Positions 18,340 through 25,730 of a DNA stretch of 64,000 nucleotides are shown one piece after another. Positions within the stretch are counted from its first letter, which is position 1, and each line of letters opens with the position of its first letter. Under the pieces are notes generated by a model, which saw nothing but the letters and a program-made list of their open reading frames with translations, was not told the DNA's origin and did not search any database. The translations under genes were made by a program, and so were the position numbers. The stretch covers positions 1,550,001-1,614,000 of the forward strand of contig NZ_JAGSGD010000001.1 in NCBI RefSeq assembly GCF_016772415.1, read 5' to 3'. Source of the stretch: Phenylobacterium glaciei. Lineage in GTDB: Bacteria; Pseudomonadota; Alphaproteobacteria; Caulobacterales; Caulobacteraceae.

Positions 18340-18366
18340 CTAATGCATCCGGAGTGGATGCATTAG
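18340..18366. repeat. Palindrome 2 of a tandem pair (CTAATGCATCC arms)
   Basis: Perfect 11-base arms CTAATGCATCC and GGATGCATTAG with a 5-base spacer. The core ATGCATCCG and total length of 27 match palindrome 1, so the two are copies of one element, either operators for a dimeric regulator or a small extragenic repeat. Confidence 0.8.
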
Positions 18367-18375
18367 TTGTGTAAG

Positions 18376-18431
18376 ACCACATCATCTGCGCCATCGCAGA
18401 ACTTAGCCGGTTCCGGGTGCAGCAGAATTGA
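18376..18431 (+). pseudogene. Relic of the 3' end of a GDP-mannose pyrophosphorylase/AGE gene
   Basis: The bases encode HIICAIAELSRFRVQQN and a stop, clearly homologous to the end of the fused enzyme at 13.9 kb (HIICAITELSRFQAARS and stop). The first 20 bases (18376-18395) are identical to 13878-13897 and the rest is diverged. An in-frame TAA immediately upstream shows only this tail is left. It marks either the remains of a second gene copy or a duplicated end created by insertion of the intervening block. Confidence 0.7.
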
Positions 18432-18695
18432 AACCGTTCGGCCGAGCTTTCCGACCCACCTTCTATCCCCAGCGAGGGGTGGGCGAGGCCGCCGGTCGGG
18501 GCGCCTAGGTCGTGCGGCGCCGCGCCGCCGAGTTCTCTTTTTCCAAGCCGTGACGGCCTGATAGGCGAACCCGCTATCGCAGGAGGGCCCGAATCCTTAG
18601 GCTTGTTGACGACAGGAAGTCGCCGATCAGCCTCCTGGGCCGATCAGGCCGTGCCGACCTGATGAACGAGCGCGGCCTAAGCCGCCAGCGGAGGA

Positions 18696-19250
18696 ATGAG
18701 ACCGAACTTGATAACGTCCGGGCCGTCCAGCAATGAGGGGCAGAGCGCCCTGTTGCGCGCCTATTTCGAGAAGCGGGCCAACCTGGTGCGCTTCTTCGCT
18801 GCGCGGACGGGATCGCTCGAGGCCGCCGAGGATCTCGCCCAGGATCTCTATCTAAAGCTCGCCGCCCGCGAGGAAACGGTCGATGCCTGGGCTCCGGTCG
18901 GGTTGCTCTATCGGATCGCCACCAATCTCATGCTCGACACCGCCCGCAGTGCGCAACGCTCGGCTCAGAGGGAGGCCGGGTGGCGCATGGTGGCGCGCAC
19001 CGATTTAGGCGGCGCGGAAGTCGACGATGGTCCTGCGGCAGACGAGGTGATCGTCTCGCGCCAGAGACTGGGGCAGCTTGTCGAGGCCGTCGCCGAATTG
19101 CCGCCTCAGATGGGCCGGGCGTTTCGGCTGCACAAGCTTGAGGGGTTGAGCCAGATCCAGACCGCCCAAGCCATGGGCGTGTCAGTCAAGATGGTGGAGA
19201 AGCACGTCAGTGTGGCCCTGAAGGCGCTCATTGCGAGACTGCAGTCATGA
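18696..19250 (+). CDS. ECF sigma factor, FecI type
   Basis: The product is 184 residues. The sigma-2 region contains YFEKRANLVRFFAARTGSLE, AAEDLAQDLYLKLAA and the -10 recognition segment LYRIATNLMLDTARS. The sigma-4 region has LPPQMGRAFRLHKLEGLSQI and a helix-turn-helix GVSVKMVEKHVSVALKAL. GGAGGA overlaps the start region. It is followed by a FecR-type anti-sigma regulator and a TonB-dependent receptor with an STN domain, the standard cell-surface signalling set in which substrate binding outside releases the sigma factor. It should direct transcription of the receptor operon. The gap of about 260 bases upstream contains the relic but no other gene. Confidence 0.92.
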   Translation: MRPNLITSGPSSNEGQSALLRAYFEKRANLVRFFAARTGSLEAAEDLAQDLYLKLAAREETVDAWAPVGLLYRIATNLMLDTARSAQRSAQREAGWRMVARTDLGGAEVDDGPAADEVIVSRQRLGQLVEAVAELPPQMGRAFRLHKLEGLSQIQTAQAMGVSVKMVEKHVSVALKALIARLQS

Positions 19251-19347
19251 GTGCGTCACAAAAACGCGTTCGACGGGGGGATCGGTCGCCACAGCGGCGT
19301 TTAGTTCGCGATCAGGTCATTGCGGCCACGATCACGCAGGTGGGCCG

Positions 19348-20325
19348 ATGATCGGCGAGCTTCAAGACCGAGCGCAGGAGCGTCTGGCGCAGGCCAGCGA
19401 CTGGATCGCGCGCCTGCAAGCCGACGACCTCACCGAGGCCGATGGGCTGGCCTTCGACAGCTGGCTGGGCGCGACGCCAGACAACGCGCGGGCCTATGAT
19501 CAGGCGTTGGCGGTCTGGAACGCCGTTGGGGCGTCGAGCCACGATATTGTTCTGGAGCTCACGCGCCTCGAACGTCGCCGCGCCCGGCAAGGTCTTGGTC
19601 GGCGATGGCTTGTGGGCGCCGGAAGCCTTGCGGCGGCGGCGGCCCTGGTGGTCGTTGTCCTGCCGTCGCTGGCGTCCAAGCCGGCGACCGAGACCTACGC
19701 CACCGCCAATGGACAACATCGGGTCGTGACGCTGGCCGATGGATCCAAGATCGAGCTGAACGCCGAGACCCAGCTCGCGGTCACCCTGGGCCGCGACGAA
19801 CGGCGGGTCGTCATGGGAGAGGGCGAAGCCATTTTCGATGTGGCGGCCGACCGAGATCGACCCTTCACCATCGCCACCGGCCACCAGGTCGTTCGGGTGG
19901 TGGGCACCCAGTTCGATGTCCGAAATCGCCAGGGCGGCGTCGCCGTCACGGTGGCGCGCGGCGTTGTCGAAGTGGGCCCCGCCCCCAACGGGGCGCCCGG
20001 CCGCACCTATGTTCTGCGCCCAGGCCAGCGATTGGCCATTGGGGGGGGCAGGGCGACGCGCCTCAGCACCATCGAACCGGCCGTGGCGTTCAGCTGGCGC
20101 ACGGGTCGGGTGGTTTATCGCGACGAGCCGCTCTCCAACGTGGTCGCCGACCTCAACCGACAATTTGCAAAACCCATCCTCATCGCGGACGTGGAACTGG
20201 GCCGGACGCCTATCTCCGGCGTCCTGGTGATGGACAGTCAATCCGATGTCGTCAGACGATTGGCTTTAATGTTGCCGATTGCGGCGATAGACTCCCCGGA
20301 AGGCGTGGTGCTTCACAGAAAATAG
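19348..20325 (+). CDS. FecR-family anti-sigma regulator
   Basis: The product is 325 residues from ATG at 19348; the frame is open from 19231 but the upstream part overlaps fecI and is not conserved. The N-terminal DUF4880-type cytoplasmic domain (ASDWIARLQADDLTEADGLA and FDSWLGATPDNARAYDQAL) binds the sigma factor in characterised members. A single membrane helix (LVGAGSLAAAAALVVVVLPS) follows, then the periplasmic FecR domain (ATANGQHRVVTLADGSKIEL, RDRPFTIATGHQVVRVVGTQ) and a C-terminal part resembling DUF4974 (LSNVVADLNRQFAKPI). It relays the signal from the STN domain of the adjacent receptor to the sigma factor. Confidence 0.92.
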   Translation: MIGELQDRAQERLAQASDWIARLQADDLTEADGLAFDSWLGATPDNARAYDQALAVWNAVGASSHDIVLELTRLERRRARQGLGRRWLVGAGSLAAAAALVVVVLPSLASKPATETYATANGQHRVVTLADGSKIELNAETQLAVTLGRDERRVVMGEGEAIFDVAADRDRPFTIATGHQVVRVVGTQFDVRNRQGGVAVTVARGVVEVGPAPNGAPGRTYVLRPGQRLAIGGGRATRLSTIEPAVAFSWRTGRVVYRDEPLSNVVADLNRQFAKPILIADVELGRTPISGVLVMDSQSDVVRRLALMLPIAAIDSPEGVVLHRK

Positions 20326-20368
20326 GCGTCGAAGCGGGGGGCGTTCGATCCATCGGCGTTGGTCAGTT

Positions 20369-22729
20369 TTGGGCGCTCTCGTCTGCGTGACCGCGATCTT
20401 CTTTGCGGCGGGCGAGGCTGACGCGGCGCCCGAACGCGTCCGCTTCAACATCGCGGCCAAGCCCTATCCGGAGTCCCTGATCGACCTCGCCTTGCAGGCA
20501 GACATCTCCCTGCTGGGCGCCTCGGCGTGCGGCGGCGGCCTCGCGGGCGGCATCAAGGGCGCCTATACCGTCGAGGAGGCGCTGAGCCAGTTGCTGGCCC
20601 GCGCGCCCTGCGCCTGGCGTGTCGTAGGCTCTCGATCGGTGCAGATTCGCCCAGCCGACCCCTCCGTCGCGGCGCAAACGACGAGCCCTCCGGTCGCGGT
20701 GTCGGAGGTCCTCGTCACCGCGACCAAGCGCGTGCAGAGCACCGAACGGCTCGCCGTCGCCGTCAGTGTCATCTCCGCAGAGCAACTTGCGGCGACCGGC
20801 GCCGCGGACCCCGGCGAGACCTCGGGTCAGCTCGCGGGCGTGTTGACGACCAACCTCGGGCCTAGCCGAGACAAGTTGATCTTGCGGGGACTCTCAGACG
20901 GCGCGTTTACGGGCCGCTCGCGCTCCACGGTCGGCACCTATCTCGACAACACGCCGATCAACTACAATGCCCCCGACCCAGACCTGCGCCTTGTCGATGT
21001 CGAGCGGATTGAGGTGGTCCGCGGGCCGCAGGGCGCCCTTTACGGGGGAGGGTCTCTGAGCGGAATTTACCGCATCGTCACCCGAAAACCCGACCTGTTG
21101 CATGCGTCAGCGCAGGTTTCTGGCTCCAGATCCTGGACACAGGACGGCGCGCCGAGCGGGGACGTCGAAGGCTATGCCAATCTTCCTTTGTTCGACGGCG
21201 CGGCCGGGTTGAGGATCTCCGCCTACCAAGAGAGTCAGGGAGGGTATCTCGACGATATCAACCTCCGCCGCGACAACGTCGATCGGACGCGACGCTACGG
21301 CGGCCGCGTCTCAATGAGCTTCCAGCCCAATGATATCTGGACAGTCGATCTCTCCGGAACGGTGCAGCATCTGAAGTCTGAGGACACCCACTATACGAAC
21401 CGGGCCTCGGGCCTGCAGCGCGCCAGCCGGGTCGCCGAGCCGCACGGCAGCAGTATCGCACTCGTCGCCGCGACCGTCAGGGGGACCTGGGGATGGGGCG
21501 AGCTCGTCTCCTCCACGGGGTTCGTGCGGCACACGTATTCCAGCCTCTATGACGCATCGGCCGTCGTGGACCTGTTCACGGCCAATGGCTCGGAGCGAGC
21601 GGTCTATTCCGACACCACGCGGACGGAGATGCTGGTGCAAGATCTTGTCCTGACCTCGCGCGGCGCCGGTCCTTTCCAATGGCTGGCGGGCCTCTATGGG
21701 TCTGACACGTCCGAGACCTCTCCCGCCACCCTGATGGCCCGTGGGCCTGTCGGTCCGCTCGCCGCAGTCTATCGCGACGAGAGGCGAGACCGCATTTTCG
21801 AACTGGCGGCCTATGGCGAAGCCGCCCTTAGGGTCTCCCCAGGATGGACCGTCGCTCTGGGTGGCCGCGCTTTCAAGATAAGTGGGAAGACCACGTCGGA
21901 TGTGGTGTCGGAACGCTTCGCGCCGCGGTCATTCGTGCGGCGCGCCGACTTCGCCGGTGTTTCACCCAAGGTTTCCCTCCAGTGGGAAACGGCGTCTGGA
22001 AATCTTGTCTACGCCGTGATTTCGGAGGGGTATCGGGCCGGCGGAATCAATTCGGGTGGCGCCAGACCCCTTGCGACAGCCCGCGAAACCTTCGCGCCCG
22101 ATCGCCTGCGCAACTATGAGCTCGGCGCCAAACTACACGCCTTCGACGGGCGCCTCGTGGCCCATTCGGCGCTGTTCTACGATGTATGGAAGAACATTCA
22201 GACCGACCAGTTCCGGCCATCGGGAATTCCATATACCGCCAATGTTGGCGACGCCCGTGTCGCGGGGCTGGAGACCGAACTCGCCTACAGCTGGGACATG
22301 GGCTTGACGCTGCAGGCCAACGCGCTGGTCTCACAAACCCGAATTATCCGCGCCAACCCGGACTATGCGCCGGAACTGACGCGGGGCCTGCCGGGAGCGC
22401 CGGGCCTTTCTGGGGGCGTTCTGGCGACCTACCAGCGCCGTGTGTTCGGCGACTTGGCCCTGCGGGTGGTGGGGGAGGCCAACTATGTGGGGCGTTCACG
22501 GGTGACCTTCGATCCGGCCTTGTCCCCGGAGATGGGCGGCTACGTCCGCGCCAAATTGTCGGTGGGACTAAGCGGCCGAAGACGTGCGGCGGAGGTGTTC
22601 ATCACCAACCCCGCCAACGCCTTAAGCGACACCTTCGCCTACGGAAATCCCTTCAGCTTCAGCCAGGTTCGGCAGGTCACCCCACAACGCCCCCGAACCA
22701 TGGGCGTGACCTTTTCGACCGCCTTCTAA
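20369..22729 (+). CDS. TonB-dependent receptor with N-terminal STN signalling domain
   Basis: About 786 residues. After a signal peptide (LGALVCVTAIFFAAGEADAA) comes an STN domain (RFNIAAKPYPESLIDLALQA to VQIRPA), then the plug (SEVLVTATKRVQSTERLAVA, LILRGLSDG, RIEVVRGPQGALYG) and a beta-barrel ending in a terminal Phe (GVTFSTAF). STN plus the preceding fecI/fecR makes it a transducing receptor. The substrate is probably a ferric siderophore or other large nutrient, but that is not shown. The start is uncertain: no ATG or GTG exists upstream in frame after the fecR stop; TTG at 20369 is the best candidate, although basic residues encoded just upstream (IHRRWSV) would suit a signal peptide better. 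Confidence 0.9.
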   Translation: MGALVCVTAIFFAAGEADAAPERVRFNIAAKPYPESLIDLALQADISLLGASACGGGLAGGIKGAYTVEEALSQLLARAPCAWRVVGSRSVQIRPADPSVAAQTTSPPVAVSEVLVTATKRVQSTERLAVAVSVISAEQLAATGAADPGETSGQLAGVLTTNLGPSRDKLILRGLSDGAFTGRSRSTVGTYLDNTPINYNAPDPDLRLVDVERIEVVRGPQGALYGGGSLSGIYRIVTRKPDLLHASAQVSGSRSWTQDGAPSGDVEGYANLPLFDGAAGLRISAYQESQGGYLDDINLRRDNVDRTRRYGGRVSMSFQPNDIWTVDLSGTVQHLKSEDTHYTNRASGLQRASRVAEPHGSSIALVAATVRGTWGWGELVSSTGFVRHTYSSLYDASAVVDLFTANGSERAVYSDTTRTEMLVQDLVLTSRGAGPFQWLAGLYGSDTSETSPATLMARGPVGPLAAVYRDERRDRIFELAAYGEAALRVSPGWTVALGGRAFKISGKTTSDVVSERFAPRSFVRRADFAGVSPKVSLQWETASGNLVYAVISEGYRAGGINSGGARPLATARETFAPDRLRNYELGAKLHAFDGRLVAHSALFYDVWKNIQTDQFRPSGIPYTANVGDARVAGLETELAYSWDMGLTLQANALVSQTRIIRANPDYAPELTRGLPGAPGLSGGVLATYQRRVFGDLALRVVGEANYVGRSRVTFDPALSPEMGGYVRAKLSVGLSGRRRAAEVFITNPANALSDTFAYGNPFSFSQVRQVTPQRPRTMGVTFSTAF

Positions 22730-23496
22730 AAAGAATTCCGACGGCACGTAGGGGTCGCCAAGTTTAGCGCCGTCTTGAAAGGGACACCGGGACCCACTGG
22801 AGGGGCCTTGGAGTCAGACCACGGCCCAACGGTTCTGGGCCGCGGCAGAGTGTCGCCCACCGCGGACCCGGTTCGTACAGGCGCGACGCCAGGATGAGCG
22901 CGGCCCCGCTGAGGAGAGCGGCTGGGGCCGCGCTCTCCTCCGCAAACAGTTTGGCGCCGGGGCCGCAAGCTCCAGGCCAGAATGACGCATCTGACCGTGC
23001 GAGCCGGCCGGCCATAGATTCTTAACCTGTATGGATGCTAACTTCTCAAATCGTAGCTTGGCCGACTAGCCCCCGGTTTTGCTCCGTCAGTGCGACGGCC
23101 ATGGTCGTCACACGTTGAAGCTTTGTCGGTTCTCCAGTCACCGACATCAGCTGCATAGCCCCGGCCTGGTGACGTCTACACAGGTCGGGGCGGCAACCTC
23201 GCGGGCGTCGTGGATCGGGTCGTTCGTCATTCTGCCCGCGCCCAGTAAACGCGTCGGCTAGATTTCCGTGCATGAACTATGATGGACGTATTGTTTACAG
23301 TGCCGCGCAATAAGCGCCAGAACTGGGATTTCTAGTTTAGAAAATCTACATATGTGAAAAAGACTGAGATTTATGTCGTCGTCTTATCGCAGCATCATCT
23401 ATTCATACCGTGAGTTGATCAGGTAACTGAGCGCTTTCGAAGCGGACCAATGCTCAAAGGCGTTACGGCGATGATTTTGCGGACAGGGCGGATCGC
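22730..23496. other. Long intergenic region with a possible transporter relic and a repeat copy
   Basis: No intact gene in about 765 bases. On the minus strand between about 22780 and 22985 the translation LFAEESAAPAALLSGAALIL resembles the C-terminal helix of EamA-type drug/metabolite transporters, so it may be a degraded fragment (weak). From 23081 to 23195 lies one copy of a 115-bp direct repeat. Downstream of it the DNA turns AT-rich up to the SDR gene, which probably includes that gene's promoter. Confidence 0.45.
23081..23195. repeat. 115-bp direct repeat, copy 1
   Basis: Matches 25420-25534 over all 115 bases with one mismatch (CCGTCAG versus CCGTTAG near the left end). Flanking sequences differ completely, so the unit is bounded. 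Minus-strand translation of both copies includes MQLMSVTGEPTKLQRVTTMA with no family I recognise; it may be an insertion-sequence remnant. Confidence 0.95.
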
Positions 23497-24249
23497 ATGG
23501 AAGAGTTGGCAATATTCCCGAGTCTGAAGGGCAAGGTGGCCTTCGTCACTGGTGGAGCAAGCGGACTTGGCGGCGCAATTGTGGAGGCCTTCCACAGGCA
23601 AGGTGCTAAGCCAGCATTCATTGATATTGACGAAGCGGCGGGTGCGGCCCTCGCTGGGCGACTAGGTGGTTGCTGGTTTCGTAAGTGCGATGTTACGGAT
23701 CCTGTAGATCTTCAAAGGGCGATCGTAGACGCCGCTCAAGAGCTTGGCGCATTAGACATCATCGTAAACAATGTAGCGAACGACGTAAGACACGCCGCGA
23801 GTGAAACCTCGCCAGAAGCATGGCGTCAAATATTAGCAGTGAACCTCGATCCTGCATTTTTTACTTCGATAGCGGCTCTTCCTTTTATGAAGGTAGCCGG
23901 TGGTGGCTCGATCATCAACATCACGTCGATCAACGCGATTCTCGGTCCTGCAAATCTTGCCGGCTATGTGGCGGCCAAGGGCGCTATCAATGCAATGACG
24001 AAGTCGCTGGCCCGCGAATGGGGTCAGTTCAAGGTTCGCGTCAATGCCATTGCGCCAGGTTGGATCGTTACAGATCGCCAACTTAAGCTTTGGCTTACGC
24101 CGGAAGCGGAATCGGAGTGGATGACGCAAGTTTCATTGCAACGGCGTATTTATCCGCAAGATGTTACACCGTTAGTATTATTTTTAGCGGCCTCGGACAG
24201 CTCAGTGATTACTGGCCAGGTGATGGTGATTGATGGTGGGAGGACGTAA
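23497..24249 (+). CDS. SDR oxidoreductase, probable sugar 1-dehydrogenase
   Basis: The product is 250 residues, a classical SDR: cofactor motif TGGASGLGGAI, NNVAND, a catalytic Ser in NITSINAI, YVAAK (YxxxK) and a C-terminal GQVMVIDGG. An acidic residue after the second beta strand (FIDIDEA) suggests NAD preference. The next gene encodes an SMP-30/gluconolactonase, so the pair would oxidise an aldose to its lactone and open the lactone, the first two steps of a non-phosphorylative sugar pathway; the specific sugar is inferred and not fixed. Codon usage is much less GC-biased than in neighbouring genes. Together with the flanking 115-bp repeats this indicates horizontal acquisition. Confidence 0.82.
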   Translation: MEELAIFPSLKGKVAFVTGGASGLGGAIVEAFHRQGAKPAFIDIDEAAGAALAGRLGGCWFRKCDVTDPVDLQRAIVDAAQELGALDIIVNNVANDVRHAASETSPEAWRQILAVNLDPAFFTSIAALPFMKVAGGGSIINITSINAILGPANLAGYVAAKGAINAMTKSLAREWGQFKVRVNAIAPGWIVTDRQLKLWLTPEAESEWMTQVSLQRRIYPQDVTPLVLFLAASDSSVITGQVMVIDGGRT

Positions 24250-24305
24250 GGTCTCAGCAGAGGTCGGTCGTTAATTGCTCGCTGTTATCTTGAGTTGGAA
24301 AGCGA

Positions 24306-25181
24306 ATGGACGTAGTTCAGTGTCTTGTCGAATGCGCAAACACCCTAGGCGAGGGCCCGTGTTGGGATGAAGCTGCGGGTCGACTGTATTGGTTTGATAT
24401 TCGAGCGCGGCGCCTTCATTGGCTCGAACCATCCACCAACCTGACCGGCGAAGCGCTTCTGCCACTCAGGGCAAGCGCGGGTGCGGTTTGCTCAGACGGA
24501 ACTCTACTTTTGGCTACTGAGGCTGGCCTAGCGACCTTCAGTCCATCGACGCTTGAGTTTGAGCTTATCTATCTTGTGGCCGTTCCGGCCGGTTTTCGCT
24601 CTAACGACGGTAAACTGGATCGCCAGGGACGCTTCTGGTGGAGCATGATGGACGACAATGAGGGCGAGAGACCAGGCTCTGTCTACCGTACAAATCCCGA
24701 TGGTAGCACCGCGATGGTATTGGACGGAATACACATTCCCAACACCCTAGCTTGCAGTGCTGATGGACAAGTTCTTTTCATAGCAGATTCGAAGCTGCAG
24801 ACGATCTTCACGCATGATGTCGATGCCCTCGGGCGCCTATCTAGGCAACGAGTCTTCGCGCATACCCGGGGTGAGGTCGGAACGCCAGATGGGGCCGCCA
24901 TCGATGCTGAAGGTTATCTTTGGAGCGCGCAGTGGGGGGCGTCGCGGCTCGTTCGCTACGACAACCATGGCATGATCGAGCGGGTGGTTCGGATGCCCGT
25001 ATCGCAACCCACTTCGTGTGCATTCGGAGGGAAGGATTTGGCCACGTTGTTTGTGACCAGCGCCCGCGACGGGCTTTCGGAATCGGAGTTGACCCTTGAG
25101 CCTTTGGCAGGCGGTCTCTTCGCGCTAAAACCGGGCGTAACTGGAATGCCCACGCCCATCCGCCGCGCCAGCCACAAGTAG
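24306..25181 (+). CDS. SMP-30/gluconolactonase family lactonase
   Basis: The product is 291 residues, the usual length for this six-bladed beta-propeller. Metal ligands of the family are visible: Glu in LGEGPCWDE, Asn in FRSNDGKLDRQG, Asn in IHIPNTLACSADG and Asp in GTPDGAAID. The substrate-facing WWSMMDDNEGE block is also typical. It should hydrolyse a sugar lactone to the aldonic acid in the cytoplasm. It lies 56 bases after the SDR gene on the same strand with similar lower-GC codon use, consistent with a two-gene cassette. No permease or dehydratase completing the pathway is present in the window. Confidence 0.88.
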   Translation: MDVVQCLVECANTLGEGPCWDEAAGRLYWFDIRARRLHWLEPSTNLTGEALLPLRASAGAVCSDGTLLLATEAGLATFSPSTLEFELIYLVAVPAGFRSNDGKLDRQGRFWWSMMDDNEGERPGSVYRTNPDGSTAMVLDGIHIPNTLACSADGQVLFIADSKLQTIFTHDVDALGRLSRQRVFAHTRGEVGTPDGAAIDAEGYLWSAQWGASRLVRYDNHGMIERVVRMPVSQPTSCAFGGKDLATLFVTSARDGLSESELTLEPLAGGLFALKPGVTGMPTPIRRASHK

Positions 25182-25419
25182 ACAACCTGGAGGCCCAGAC
25201 CGGCGCTTGGCTATTGATCGCCGCGAACATCCAGATTCCGACCGACACCCAGGAATTCTCCATCAACATGGCGAACTTGAGCCACTGGGCCCTACCCATG
25301 CGCCGCCAGGTCGACGTGCCTGGCTGGCTGCGACTTCAACATGCGTTAGGTGGCTTCCATGGTCGCCGACGTCCACCGGGCGATGAGTCGGGGCGGTGTC
25401 TTCAGGTGCCCATGGGCTC
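25182..25419 (+). pseudogene. fbp: Decayed fragment of class I fructose-1,6-bisphosphatase
   Basis: Immediately after the lactonase stop the sequence reads GAWLLIAANIQIPTDTQEFS and INMANLSHWALPMRRQVD. These match the IPxDTxEFAINMSNxRHWxxPVxRYID region of class I FBPases. The frame then shifts and CLAGCDFNMR, TAG (where Trp is conserved), VASMVADVHRAMSRGGVF follows, matching the next conserved block. Between the blocks about six codons are missing. The fragment is cut off at about 25419 where the second 115-bp repeat begins. A frameshift, a stop, a deletion and truncation at both ends show it is a relic. Confidence 0.82.
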
Positions 25420-25534
25420 GCTCCGTTAGTGCGACGGCCATGGTCGTCACACGTTGAAGCTTTGTCGGTTCTCCAGTCACCGACATCAGCTGCATAGCCC
25501 CGGCCTGGTGACGTCTACACAGGTCGGGGCGGCA
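25420..25534. repeat. 115-bp direct repeat, copy 2
   Basis: Same orientation as copy 1 with 114 of 115 bases identical. Its left edge interrupts the fructose-bisphosphatase relic at GGVF. To its right, TTGGGGCAG (25537-25545) and CTGCCCCAA (25655-25663) form a 9-base inverted pair that could be an element end. Confidence 0.95.
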
Positions 25535-25730
25535 GCTTGGGGCAGACGTTTCAACCATCCCCTCATGTCCGCTTGTCGCACAACGCGCATGCCAGCTCCG
25601 TCAGGCTCGCCCGCACCGACTTGCATGATGTTTTTGACTCACGTTGCAAAAATGCTGCCCCAACCCATGCTGAGAGGGACTAGAAGCGCGCCAACTCTTC
25701 GGTTTGTCCGGATGATATTGGGGTTTTCGA

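Noticed and set aside
22764..23015. Possible EamA-type transporter gene on the minus strand
   Set aside because: Only about 25 residues resemble the family's last helix; the rest is unlike it, so it is at most a relic.
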